Shown: positions 45,390 to 57,237, numbered from the stretch's first letter. The stretch: DNA of 64,000 nucleotides from Pachyseris speciosa (GCA_016490735.1 JAEMWC010000076.1:768501-832500); one strand, 5' to 3'. Notes: generated from the letters alone by a model not told the origin. Made by a program: numbers and translations.

Positions 45390-46255
45390 TGCAGCTCAGT
45401 ATTAGCTTCTCGCAGCACTAAATACAGAGCCACAATGGTCTGTAAGGCCCGGTTCATATGTCGCATTTCTGCAGTGTCGAATTCAATTAAACTAATTAAA
45501 TTCGACAGATTTCTGCCGCTCGTTCTACTGGACTTGTCACATTATCCGCCAGAAATGCGGCACCGATTCAAACGTCGAATTTCTGCCGTGTTGAATCTAA
45601 TACATAGATTTATATACCGCCGGGTTCTAAGGAAGGAACGGTAAACTTTTGTTGCATTTTCTCGAGACATAAGAAGCACAGTCAGAAGTATAATGTGAAG
45701 TATGACTTACGTGCGGCACAAGTGCGACGTATGAATCAACAGTCGCATTTCTGCCGCACTTATAATTGAATTGAATTCGACACGGCAGAAATGCGACGTA
45801 TGAACCGGGTTTAACTCTCCGCACGGTTTAGCTCCAGACTATTTGATTCATGTTCAAAATTTGCAAGGCGAGAAAACACATATAACCTAAGAGACTCTGA
45901 GAATAAACTTAATGTTCCATTGCCGTGCACAAACTACTATAAAAATAGCTTTAGCTATAGTGGTGAGCTACTCTTTGGAACAGTCTTCCTCGTGACGTAA
46001 GACAAGCAGCAGTCGCCATTTTGGTTAATTAGCTCAGGCGAGCTGAAACAGGGGGAGGAGCCTTCCCTTATATAGCGCGTCTTCGTGTTTAAACGTTTAA
46101 TCAAAGAAGTAAGTTGAGGCGCGGCATTCGTGGAAAGCAGCTTTTAGTTAGGTCTATGTTTTTTAAATATAGTGTTATAAATAGTAATTTATCCATTTAA
46201 TGCATTATTTATAGCTGATTAATTGTCCGTGGATAAATAAAGACTATCTATCTAT
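45390..46255 (+). mobile_element. CR1/L2-like retroelement 3' fragment
   Basis: Beyond the syntaxin copy, plus-strand frames read KYRATMVCK, then (after an inserted MITE) GLAPDYLIH, YNLRDSENKLNVPLP and YSGELL. A frameshift leads into WNSLPRDVRQAA. This is the C-terminus of a CR1/L2-type reverse transcriptase. The tail ends with (CTAT)n at about 46243-46260. It is interrupted and frameshifted. Confidence 0.7.
45448..45809. mobile_element. MITE inserted into the retroelement fragment
   Basis: It starts CCCGGTTCATATGTCGCATT and ends …CGACGTATGAACCGGG (near-inverse), 362 bp. Internal inverted modules carry CAGAAATGCG and its inverse CGCATTTCTG. It splits the reverse-transcriptase frame between MVCK and GLAPDYL. 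Confidence 0.8.
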
Positions 46256-46261
46256 CTATCT

Positions 46262-46764
46262 AAAGTAGGGTATTCTGTACAATATGGGCTATACATGCCC
46301 CCTCCCACCAGTAGTAACATTGAGTAATCCAAATAGAAAATTATAGTTGATCAAATAAGAAACACTCCCTAACAATTAGGTTTTAACAGAAACCCATAAG
46401 GGTTGAAACGTGCAACTTCCGAAAATTCAGTGCTAAGTACTGTATTTGGAAACCTCTCGCTCCATTCTTTGCCGCGAGTAAACACAGCGTGGTCAACAAT
46501 ACAGCAAATTCCGCAAATTGAGGTTTCTGCCAGCTGTTCTCAATAACCTTTTGCACCTCCTCAAATATCTCTACCTCCGTTTTTCCTCCGAGTGTTTTAC
46601 CGAACGTTTTCACTCTATTTTTGGGCAGCTTTTTTGGACTTCTCTGTTTTCCTTTTCGTCTCACCGACGTGTCCGCCATTTTTAATTTCACGCGGGAACA
46701 TTGATGCTATTGCGTCACGGAGTTCTTGCGAACTGATTGGTTGAATGTTTCTCTCTTGATGTTT

Positions 46765-46802
<38 letters not shown>

Positions 46803-46882
46803 CTTTCCAAGCACACAAAGGGCAGTTACACGTTTCAACCCTTATGGGTTTCTGGTTTTAAACAGTCAAGTCATCAAGAACG
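46262..46882 (+). repeat. Duplicated syntaxin 3' flank, interrupted
   Basis: It matches 33420-33590 up to AGGTTTTAA, then an inserted element, then ACAGTCAAGTCATCAAGAA. It marks the far end of the syntaxin part of the tandem duplication. Confidence 0.8.
46387..46854 (-). mobile_element. hAT-like element with a promoter-like and coding interior
   Basis: The 26-bp inverted ends start CAGAAACCCATAAGGG. GTTTTAA flanks both sides (parent has one GGTTTTGAA), close to an 8-bp hAT-type duplication. On the minus strand, a CCAATCAG box and TTCCCGCG precede ATGGCGGACACG at about 46679. A frame of about 95 residues follows (basic start VRRKGKQRSPKKLP, then GGKTEVEIFEEVQKVIENS) that runs into the terminal repeat. 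I do not recognise the protein. It may be a captured host promoter and first exon. Confidence 0.6.
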
Positions 46883-47099
46883 CCAGTTGAGACTTTTTCT
46901 TTAACACAACTAGGAAAACAACTAAAAAAAATCAAAAAACAAAGAAATAAAACAAAAAGTAACGGCTATCATCACCTGAAACGCACTTCGTTTTGGCGTT
47001 AGCTGTTCTTCATGTTCTTTCTGCTCTTTGATACAATATTCGACGAAGTTGGATCCAGTTACGTGAAGTTTACCAATCGAGTCAGTCTGGTAGTTGAGA

Positions 47100-47292
47100 A
47101 GATCTAAAAACCCAAAAACGAAAACGAAGACCCCATAACACGAAAACGAAGACCCCCCAAAACGAAGACCCTATAACACAAAAACAAAGACCCCAATCAA
47201 CGAAAACGAAGAGCCCATAACACGAAAACTAAGACCCCCAAAAACGAAAAATGAAGATCCCCAAAACACGAAAGCGAAGACCCCTTAGAAAC
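47100..47292 (+). repeat. Minisatellite, CGAAAACGAAGACCCC units
   Basis: Degenerate 16- and ~32-base units of CGAAAACGAAGACCCC / ATAACACGAAAAC are repeated about eight times. It is non-coding. Confidence 0.85.
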
Positions 47293-47374
47293 GAAATTCA
47301 AAACGGTGTATGAAAAAATGAAAAATAAAAACAACTACAACGATGCCGCTTAGCCGTGGGGCAACATCAGGACT

Positions 47375-47520
47375 CTACAAATCGAACTTAATCGAACCTA
47401 ATCGAACTTAATCGAACGATTGGGTTCGATCAAGTTCGGTAATCGAACAAAATTGAACTCTCACAAGAAATTTTGAGCAATCGAACGTTTTGAGTTCGAT
47501 TAGTTCGATTTTACGTTGGA
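47375..47520. repeat. AATCGAAC tandem and inverted repeats
   Basis: Direct AATCGAACTTA units (47381-47415) are followed by inverse GTTCGAT units up to TTAGTTCGATT, which gives a foldback. No gene lies from here to 48330 apart from AT-rich sequence. Confidence 0.8.
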
Positions 47521-48333
47521 TGGCATGGCTGAATAGTCGACTTGGATTCACGGTCGGATTGCATTCGACCGAAAATGGGTACGGTACGGTATGCGATTAA
47601 CGGGTGAATACTAGTGTCACAAGCAAGGTAACCTTTGACGGCACACCGGATTTTAACTCAAACGATTCGGATTCTCCTCTTGGATCTCTTGCTCTTCGTT
47701 TTCTGGCATCTTCTGATTTTCTCCCACGTGTTATCTGATCTCAGATGCTTTAGTTATAATGATGTGCCGTCATTAGCGGAGATCTGAGTAACTTCCTATG
47801 AGTTTTTATTATTGTTATCTATAGATAAATAGGGCATTTTATCAGTTAACTTTATATATTTTAAGATAGTTTCTCTTTTTTAGATCAATTTTGTATTTTA
47901 GTAGTACAGGATATATCATTTCATTGTTTTAGTAATCTGTAGGTCCACATCAGCCTTACTGGCTGCCAATTTGTAACCTTATTACCAAATAAAATAATGA
48001 TGATGAACAACTATATATCCTACGAAATCGCACAGAATATCACTTGATACTTAGCCGACGAGGACTTAGGCCGAGTTGGCTAAAATCAGGGGATATTCCG
48101 TAAAGATTGAGCAGGATAATCGTACATAATTGTTTTATTATTCAACACACTTATAACAAAGCACAATTTATTGAGTTTGCTGCAGAAGAAATGGGAAAAA
48201 AACGCCATTTATAACATAGCTGGTAAATTCGTGTAGTCAAATTAAATTGCACGAGCGTGCTTCATAATTCTATTATGCACGCTGATGACGTAGCAAAGGG
48301 AATTCCTCTTTACACAATATTTACACTACCGCG

Positions 48334-48860
48334 TTGAAAATGTTATTGCGCCCGCGTGTTTCATATCTCGATATACTTGTTTATTTGTATTTGATCACCT
48401 TTGCAATGACAAGCCTTGTAATTTCTCGATATCCCCCGTTTCTGAGCAACATAATTATTCCACACAGACTGCAACTTCCCAACAATTATTATTCCTTCAG
48501 TCCTCACTCTAGGACAAATATAAGAAAATTTTGCCCTACTGTTATTGGTAAATATTTTTGGAATGATCTTCCTTTTTCCATTCGCAATATTCCATCAAAA
48601 AGCAATTTTAAAAAAGCAATTTTCAAATATTATTTTGCTCAGTACTAATCTCCTTGTTTTGTGCCATGATGTATCTTTGTGTGTCTGTGTCTGTGCTTAT
48701 ATGTTTTTTTGTAACAGACTATAGATATTACATAATAATTAAATATTATTTAGGGCACTAATTAGTTCTTCACTATATCGTGCCCCTCTCCATTCTATTT
48801 TTTTACCTTTTTTTATTAAAGTAATTCTTAACATAATCTGAATGGAGAAAACAATAAAAT
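48334..48860 (+). pseudogene. CR1/L2-like reverse transcriptase C-terminus and 3' tail
   Basis: The frame at about 48445-48645 reads YYSFSPHSRTNIRKFC, FWNDLPFSIRN and SNFKKAIFKYYF, the same block as the other CR1/L2-like scraps. A 3' UTR and an AATAAAATGAAATGAAAT tail follow. The N-terminal part is absent. Confidence 0.75.
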
Positions 48861-48879
48861 GAAATGAAATATCTCAATG

Positions 48880-49125
48880 ACGAGATCCCCCAGAAACGTT
48901 TTTTGTCGCCGCAACAATTTATCCTGGGGTGGCTAAACGGGGAAACATCGTGGAAACATGAGGGAGCTCAAACTGTTGCCGCAACATTGTTGCCTCGTTT
49001 AGTCATGCAGAGCTTAAACTTTCAAATATTCAAAAAACATTTTTTGTTGCAGCAACAATGTTTCATCGGGTGGCAATCGGGAAAACATCGTGGAAACAGG
49101 CGCGAGCACAAATTGTTGCCGCAAT
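48880..49125 (+). repeat. Two direct ~150-bp repeat units
   Basis: Both units carry GCAACAAT.T.TC…GGGTGGC…GGGAAAACATCGTGGAAACA and end GTTGCCGCAA. They are probably a diverged mobile-element tandem. A further repeat with GAGGTTTGACTGTA lies at about 49290-49455. Confidence 0.6.
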
Positions 49126-49597
49126 TAGAAGCGCTACGCCTCGTCCCTCGACCAAAACCCAAACTCGCATTGAACATATGAACCACTCTTACGCTGATTA
49201 TATGTACTTCTATATCATGTTGTTTGATGAGCTGTTAAAAGAAACTGGACATGGTTTGCGTATCGTGGTGTCAAAATATCGCATGATAATATTGACAACG
49301 TGACCTCTTAACAGAAGTTAAATACCAATTGGGAATTCTGAATAGTGACCGCGCGCGTAACGGGGCCGCTTTTTGGGAATTTGATGAGTGTTTAATTAGA
49401 GGGTGACCGCTCATATTAATAGAGGGCCGCTTAATAGAGGTTTGACTGTATAGTAATGACAAAGCTAACTATGCCGTTGATTCCTTGATATCAAGCAAGA
49501 AAGGAAAAAAAATGAAAGATTAAAAGATATCATATGAAAATATTTCTTTCAGGGTGCATGAGAATTTGTTGTTGTTGTTCAATGTTGTTTGCTTTTA

Positions 49598-49932
49598 GGG
49601 ACTGTTTACATGGAGGCAGGAAGATCCTAGAGGGCGAACCAATTTTACATGCAGAAATTTTGGTCGGAAATTTCGACGAAATTGTCTTCCTTTAGCACGT
49701 TATCGCCCGGCCGCCGCCAGTTTTGTTTGGTTTGATGTTTTTGTCCCTGGTACTAGGATCTTAGTGCTGGGATCTTCCTACCTCTCAGCAAGGATGATCC
49801 TAGGACTAGGAAGATCCTAGCGCTAGGGTCAGGTACACAAGCCTTTGCATGTAAACTGAATACGGAAAAGATATACCGCTAGGATGATCCGCCTTCTAGG
49901 ATCTTCCTTCCTCCCTCCATGTAAAGGAGGCC
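49598..49932. mobile_element. MITE with TTA target duplication (PIF/Harbinger-like)
   Basis: It starts GGGACTGTTTACATGGAGG and ends …CCATGTAAAGGAGGCC, with TTA on both sides (49595-49597 and 49933-49935). AGGAAGATCCTAG and its inverse recur inside. It has no coding capacity. It lies in the geminin 5' flank and is absent from the duplicated flank at 41.2-41.7 kb. Confidence 0.75.
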
Positions 49933-50801
49933 TTAGTTGTTCTTTATTTTATTATCATTATATTAGGTACAGTAAAACAAATCTAATTTGTTCAGGCGAT
50001 TTGCGTCAAACAACTTGTATCTTGTATTCTGCAAATTTCTTGGAATTAGGGTATAAATGTTTCAAGGATGTTTATAGGGGCTTTTAATTTTGCAATTTTA
50101 CTCGGATATAGGTATAAAACAAGTAGTTACAAAGTAAACTGGCGTACAGATACAGTAAAAACCCACTATGAGAAACTGAGTTTTAAGACCCTGTCTGGCT
50201 AAAATTTTCATTTTAAGCCTCTCCACATAAGAACCTATTAAATTTTAAGCTAGGTTCTTATTAGAGGAGTTGCTTTAAAAGTGTAGAGTATATGTCCCAA
50301 GATTTTCTTGGTATCAACTTTGAAATGGCATTTCAGAGAACTCACTAAATGAGTTTGTTTGAGTATGTGTTTTGTTAAGGACATACTTGCACTGTACTGC
50401 CTTTAGGCATTATGGTATAAATGATTTATATTGTATTATGAGATGACATTTATAATATTTTAAAGAGCCTGTTTAGGCTAAATGAAAAAATCCAGGTACT
50501 GTAGATTGGGGTGGCGGGGGAGAGGAGGGGGTAGATGAGTGTGTGGGTATGAAGGAAACATGTTGCCCCGCGAGTACAACTCGTCAGTTATTGAGGGTGC
50601 ATGAAACTATAGGCGTCATATCCTTGTGGGAAAATCCAACAATTAGTACTAACTTTACAGCTGGAATAAAACGTATTCGATCAAGCCAAAATTCTTCTTG
50701 CTCCCTCCTCCCCAAGGAAGCCGGCAAATAAAAAGTTTCCTAATATGGAAGTTCACGTGAGTCTCGGGGCACGTTGGAATTTACCGCGTGGATTTAAAAA
50801 C

Positions 50802-52142
50802 ATGGCGGAGAATGAACGGGACGCGAGTTCTGTTGTGCTAGCGAGAGCAACTCATCCCTTTGACATTGAGACGCCTAGAAGCGAGTTTAGCAACGACGAA
50901 AACAGCCCTCTTAGTCCCGGAGAAGTTCGAATAATGAGAAATCACCCGAAAGTTGCGTCTGTCCTTTTTTCTCCTTCACGAAAATCGCTCGGCGATGGCA
51001 AAATCAAACCCAAATCTTTCTCGTCGAGTTTGTATGCTTCGCCTTCAAGAAAAACGGTAAGCTTGAACTGCTTTGTTTCTGCAGCTTTAAAAGTGAGCGT
51101 AATGTTGCCCGGTTGTGGTATTCGCGATGATTAAAACTGCTTTGTTTTCTTATTCGTTTTTTTCTGTGACAGAAACTTAGCGGCGTGGAGAAGGAGAAGC
51201 GAAAGACACTTCAAGTTCTGCAGCCGACCGCAAGCGGAGATGGTACACTTGTGGGAAGCCGTGGCGTTATAAAGCAGCATGAAACAGTAAGTTTAAGTTT
51301 CAGTCCCGGTTAATATATTGAGGCTGGTAGAGCTAAGGTTTTGGTTGACGTGAACCCAGGAGAATCTTAAATTACTTGGTCTCACCGAAAGCTTTGGCTA
51401 GTAATTTGGTCACTGTGCACATATAAAGCTTCCTATGCTATGTATATATTTTTTCTCTTTTTCCATATTCTCTTTCCTTTCCTTGTATTATCCTCTAAAT
51501 AATACACAAATAAACTTCCATTTGAAACTGCACACACACAAAAAAGATTCAAGCTTGTGATTCAAATTTGCAAGTTTTGCATGTGTGGTTGAGTTTGAGT
51601 TTTGACACGTGTAGTAAAATTCTACAAAAACAATTTTTAGTGTCATTAAACGATAAGTCGTTTTGGCTGTGCATTTATTTGTTAAAATATATTATAATAA
51701 TAATTATTATTATTGATGGTTATGGCCCCTGACGGTCGATAAGTATACCATGGATGATGCACCCTTCAGACTTCAGTTTGCTGCTGTGGTACTGGCATGA
51801 CTGGTACAGTGTGGGCTGTGACTGGTCAGTTCAGTTTGGGAGTGGCAGTCTCTTCTGCATCTAGTGCAGGTGTGGGTGGTGATGGGGTTTGCCTCACATG
51901 TGTGCGCCTTCCACCAGTGCCTACCCATTTGCCACTTCCACATCTCCCATATTACACATTGTTTGTCCCCCAAAACTTTGCGTAACCATTGTTTTCAATT
52001 TCTCTTGGGACGATTGTATGATCCAAGAGTAATGGAAAACAATGCTTATGCAAAATTTTGGGAGGCAAAGAAAGTGTATTATGGGAGATGTGGAAGTGGT
52101 GAATGTGCTTGTATAATGATGATGATGATGATGATGATGATG

Positions 52143-52181
<39 letters not shown>

Positions 52182-53102
52182 CTCAAGCCGATCACATTCT
52201 TGTGAGAAGTACGACCAGTCGGAAGATATGCGGTAAGCTCGATCTAACATGGCACTGGTAATTAGACTGCACTTGTACTGATTATCCACGTGGCTCTGGT
52301 AGTGGAGTAAAAGGCCCGTATTAGTTGGTTTTATGTAGACCTTGGTCTTGATTCTGGGAGCTGAGTTCAACAACTCAACACCGATGAAAGGAAGCGAGGC
52401 ATCCCATTCCACCTCCATAGTAAACTGTGCAATTCGTAGATTCCAAGGTAGCAGACCAGTGGCAAATTCCATCAACCGACACGACTACAACCCCCATCCA
52501 AGTTGTCATACCATTTAAAGATCAGGTCTCTGCTAATGTAGTGAAAAAATGTCTCACAGCCCTCAGCTCAAAAATCAAGACCACAATTCAGCCTGTGTTC
52601 ATCAGCAGAAAACTCAACGAACACCTTAAATTTCAAGAAGTCAAGCCAGCCATTGTTAACCAACAATGTTTAATTTATAAATTTCAATGTAACCTGTGCG
52701 ATGCAGGATATGTTGGTTACACTCGCGGCCACCTCTGAACGCATTGATAGACACAAACAAAAATCGTCGTCAATTTATAAACATTATTTTAGCGAACATA
52801 ACTTGAATGTACCATCTTTTCTTTCAGAACAATTTCATGTGCTCACTAGAGGTTCTAACAAATTTGATTGCCTAATTAAGGAAATGCTTTTTATAAGAAA
52901 ACTCAAACCATCTCTAAACATGCAAACGGACTCGATTCGCGCAAAGGTATTCACTTGAAGAACTTGTGACCCTTTGTTATGTTAATTTGTAGAGACATAG
53001 AAATCAAATCTTTGCATTACCTATTCATTTTGCCTTGAGAATGGTGTCATGATGATGCCAAAATGTCGGCTTTTAACGTTAATATTCACTTGCTTCTGTT
53101 TC

Positions 53103-53182
<80 letters not shown>

Positions 53183-55277
53183 TTTTCCTCAACCATCATT
53201 ATGAAATGCAGTTGCAATCTTTTTATAGACTTAAACTGTATTTAGAATCTCTCATTGTCAAGAAACCTAAGTTTTTGTCCCCTTTTGGGTGGTTGGTTGA
53301 GAGAGCATTTGTCTTTGATGCACTTCCCTACAACTGACTCCTTCTGGACAAATCAATCATTATTTTGATCAACTTCACTGACCTATTTTTGAAATTGGTA
53401 TTTTCAAAGAAACCAAAGAAGAACAAGACCGCCATGTTAAAACTGAAGCAGCAGAAGCTCAAAATTCCATCTTCAGGAAGCAGCTCTTCAACAACATGCA
53501 CAGATTCCTCAGATTCAGATACAGCAGGGAATTCATTAAAGAAGGTAGTGCATGTAGATTTAAGATAACGAGACTCAACTGCAATTGAAATCCTCACAAT
53601 ACAAGTGGGTAATGGAAGTTACGGCAAGGCTTGTACTGATCAATTTTACAAATCATTTTTAGAGTCCAAAGGCACTACAAAATGATGTGAACAAAGAAGC
53701 GATGGCATTGATGATTTCAGGTAATCCAAAAACTGCTTCTCAGCTCTGCTGTATTTATTTAGTAAATCAATCACAAAGTCAGTCATACACAATTTGTTTA
53801 TTTTCAAACTCGAATGAAAAGTGTGATTCGTGAATGTGCTTTTAGATCCACCACCAGAGAGATACTGGGAGTTGCTGGCAGAAGAAAGAAGATTGGCTTT
53901 GCAAGAAGCCTTGGAGGAGAATGAAAAGGTTGGTACCTTAATAAGACAATTTCACGATGATGCAATTCGACCACAACTACCAGAGTCCTTCAGAATCCTT
54001 TTGTATTGGAGCTATTGACCATTTACTCTGCTGGGATTACAAAGTGTTGATGAGAAAGGAAAAACAAACTGAATTCTGGCAGTTGTTGTCAAATGAATGT
54101 CATGAAATTTGCATATCGCACATATTTATTTCTTTAAGGGGACTTACAAGAACCCAAAACAACTTGTTGCAGAATATGGAATGTAGTTCCCAGTGCTGTG
54201 GTCTAACTATATGTTTACTGGTTGGGTGCAGGCTGGGTGATAGGCTACCCATCTGTCCCTGCAAAAGCCTCAGATGGTCAACAAAACCAATAGTCACATG
54301 GCTCTTGATCTGACCCCATCTTCTTCTGAGTGAAAAGGACTTAGGATGAATGGATCTCCCACCTAACAATGTTACATGGAAAATGTTACATAGAAAAACA
54401 GGTTGACCTCTCCCAATGTCCTATAACTTGATGGTATTTTTATTCAGTTGCATAGACAATTGGAAGAGATGAGAGAACGAAACAAAGCTCTTGAAGAAGT
54501 TGCTGGGCAGGCAGAGTATTTCGCTTCCCTTTACCAGGTACTGTTAGAGCACTGTTTTGCCTTTGTTTTAGAGGTAGACAGCTACAGAATGATATTTATT
54601 CTCTACACAAATTCAAAGGGAATGTTTGGAAAAAAAGATCAGGTTCATGGTAAAAATGGCATTTTTCCAAAAATTTCAGATAGCTAAATAAAATCTCTGA
54701 CACTTCTTATTTTAGCAACACAAATCAGTCCATTAGAGGTAGTAACAGTACTACATTCTGTACATTGTTTTTTCACACCTGCTGTTTTCACTATCATAGT
54801 AAATGACTTCCATTGCAGTAGTTGTTTTTTTGTTTCTTTGTTAGATGGTGATGGAGGGTGAAGTTCATGAAACACAGTTGAGTGGTGCATCTGATGAGGA
54901 AAGCCTTGTGGTGGCAAGGTGAACATAATGCTGATGTAAACTTAAATCCTCAAATCCTTTAGTTTGCACTTCGCTATAATGCAAATGTCATAATGAATCT
55001 TAGTAACTGATAGTTAATAGCTTTGTATGACCAAAACACAAACAAAACAACTGCAACAGTTAGGTGTAGAAGTGTTGAAGTAACCTCACTGGGTTTGGAA
55101 ATACCAACGTAACCCAAGTGTGTCATAAAATTTATTCAAAAAGTTGGATTGGATACAAACTTTGCAAACAAAAAACCTTTAAAATTAAAAAAAAGTTGTA
55201 AGTAGGCTGGGATAAAATACCTCTGTTTTGCTTTTAATTACAGTCTAGAAGCCAGAGGAAAAGGAGAGAGAGAGTAA
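50802..55277 (+). CDS. GMNN: Geminin (DNA replication inhibitor)
   Basis: Nuclear inhibitor of CDT1-dependent origin licensing. Exons: 50802-51056, 51173-51286, 53410-53544, 53663-53720, 53846-53928, 54448-54537, 54845-54918, 55244-55277. They join in phase to 280 residues, longer than the ~209 of vertebrate geminin because of the N-terminal and Ser-rich inserts. Exon 2 has RKTLQVLQPTASG, matching the geminin destruction box (RxxL) for APC/C-dependent turnover. Exon 5 has PPPERYWELLAEERRLALQ and exon 6 continues the coiled coil (LHRQLEEMRERNKALEEV, then AEYFASLYQ), the CDT1-binding and dimerising region. The tail is acidic (SDEES). I chose ATG 50802 (ACATGGCGGAG). An in-frame ATG at 50745 would add 19 residues and its context is not conserved in the duplicate. 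The exon 3 acceptor (TTTTCAAAG) is weak and may be a few bases off. Confidence 0.9.
51930..52098. repeat. Foldback repeat in geminin intron 2
   Basis: The left half CCACTTCCACATCTCCCATA and the right half TATGGGAGATGTGGAAGTGG are inverse. The inner parts (GCGTAACCATTGTTTTC / GGAAAACAATGCTTATGC) are also inverse. Confidence 0.75.
52112..52180 (+). repeat. (GAT)n(AAT)n microsatellite at an inversion junction
   Basis: The run of GAT changes to AAT. It directly borders the minus-strand Penelope-like fragment. Confidence 0.9.
52181..52425 (-). pseudogene. Penelope-like reverse transcriptase fragment (C-terminal RT part)
   Basis: The minus-strand frame reads LPFIGVELLNSAPRIKTKVY, KPTNTGLLLHYQSHVD and SSDWSYFSQECDRLE. 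This is the block that follows the catalytic region in Penelope-like polymerases (KPTxTGxxLHYxSHVD). The segment that should continue it lies next door on the opposite strand. Confidence 0.75.
52427..52958 (+). pseudogene. Penelope-like thumb/linker and GIY-YIG nuclease
   Basis: The frame reads VVIPFKDQVSANVVKKCLT, then IQPVFISRKLNEHL, VKPAIVNQQCLIYKFQC and NLCDAGYVGYTRGHL (GIY-YIG core with its cysteine pair). After a frame change, FDCLIKEMLFIRKLKPSLN and TDSIRAKVF follow. A tail with CCAAAATGTCGGCTTTTAACG at 53059-53079 follows. The protein is broken by the frameshift near 52735. It lies in geminin intron 2. Confidence 0.8.
53103..53182. repeat. (AAT)n/(ATT)n palindromic microsatellite
   Basis: A run of AATAAT turns into ATTATT at its centre, giving a self-complementary tract just after the Penelope-like tail. 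Confidence 0.9.
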
Positions 55278-57237
55278 CAACTGACAGAGATTTGCTCTTC
55301 TGTATCAGCACCCCACTTTGAACAAGTACAGCTTATTTTTAAACACTTACTTGATAATGTTTAGCCATATGATGTAAATGTGTTTGCTCAGTATGGGCTG
55401 TTAGTGGTCTTATAATGAAACATTGATTTGCTTTTTTTGTTGTTGCACTTTAGGTGTGCTTTGCATCCTTTGGAAATTTTGTTTGCATAGTTTTTACCAT
55501 GCACAATTGCATAGTTTGTAATGTTTTTAAAAAATCATTTTGTGCTCGTCTTTTAAGTTTAGTTCTCAAAATCCTTTTGATTGCAACCTTGATTTGTGTG
55601 GCCTGCACTTTTTAGCAAGGCCAGTCAAATTTCTGTTGGCTTTGTCCACTGTTTTGCTAATGGTAGGATGTCACGTCAACTTGAGAGATACATTGTGCAA
55701 TTGACCCGATACAGTATTCAAAATTATGTTGCCAGCAGGAGTCAGGTGTAGCTATGCCTTGAGACAAAGAATTGAGTAATTTAACAAAAATTACAAATCA
55801 CTTGCAATAGTTGGTTTTCTTATCTTCACATATCAAGCAGTAGGGCTCAGTTTTGGAAATAATATAACAATAATACTGCTGACTACTATTATGCCAACCT
55901 ATTGGCCATCGGAGTCTACAACAACCAAAAGATTGCTGTTATTTTGTTCAGTCATAGCCCAATAACACATATTTAGCTTACACTCTCTTATAATGATGGC
56001 AATAAGCTTACTAATTCTTCTTGTTCAGTCATTTTCCTTACAAATGCATGTATGAATTCTATGAAGTGCAGTCGAGTCTCTCCAAGCAACCACTCTTGTA
56101 AATAGGCCATCCCCATGTTGCAAAATATCTTCATTGGTGACATCCTGTTTGAATCATTACTAACTCAAATGCCTGATGTGGGTTCTCTCTCCCATAAGCG
56201 ACTATTTTCTTAACCCAGAGAAAGAAGATCAAATTAGGAGAGTCAACTATCACTATATTGCAAAACCAATCTGGTTGAAACTTTTTGCCTTTGTCACTGA
56301 CTGAGTTATTGAGTGGTTAAAACAACTTTTGAAATATGCAAAACTTTTATTATGTTAATTTAATATCACATTTGAAATGAAATGAATTTTGAGCGCTACT
56401 TTTCTTAATCAGGCAAATCATTACTTATTTTGGCACAATAACTACGTCTGGTAAACACAAATTTTCCTGTTCATCTGGAATAGCAACTGATACATTGCCT
56501 CTATGTACACAATGATATTATTTTAATGACCACTGCTACAGCCATAAGAAGTCAGAGAAATCCCCATTACAATGGTGAAGAATAATTTGATTTTAATATA
56601 TTTAATTGTTTGTACAGGAAGGCATTTTATGCTAAAAATGATAATGTTAAGACTACAATCCATGTAATATTTCAGGCAGCACCTTCAAATATCCAAGTTT
56701 TTTTCTATCATCCATTGTTACACTATTTGTAAAATACTGTAAAACAAATCAACAAAATACATTTACCTAGATTAATGTACCCAGTCTCATTTATTTCAAA
56801 ATTGTCTGTACAGTTTGTTGTTCAGTAGCTATGAAAGTAAGACACTGAACTTAGAAAATGTTGTCTATTTCCCTGATGCAGGGGTATATATCTAGTAAAT
56901 AAGAATTATTTTGTAAACTTATCAAAGGATTTTTGCTACACTGAACTAAAAATAGTTTAAGGCCAGAAGATGGGCACAAGCTGAAAAGGAGTATAAATGG
57001 TTCCCTGCTGAGAAGTATGATCTTTGCTGCCTGTGGATTACTAAGTTGGGCCCTTGGGATATTAAACAAGCAACAAGCTAGAGGAACATAGAAGAAATAT
57101 CACCAAATGGCCATCCTGTAATTAGGTTGGTACATAAAGCAATGCACTAATATAACAGAGATCAACCCTAGACATTTCCCAATAACTTAATTGGTGTGAC
57201 ACCAGTTTCCAGCAAGCATCAATGCTATCAATACTAC
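55278..57237. other. Geminin 3' flank, no further gene seen
   Basis: AT-rich sequence with no frame of protein-like composition. The geminin 3' UTR should begin here; I could not place its polyadenylation site with confidence. Confidence 0.5.

Noticed and set aside
50745..50801. Upstream start codon for geminin
   Set aside because: It would add 19 residues with no family similarity. The ATGGCGGAG at 50802 has a better context, and the duplicate does not preserve the upstream ATG.
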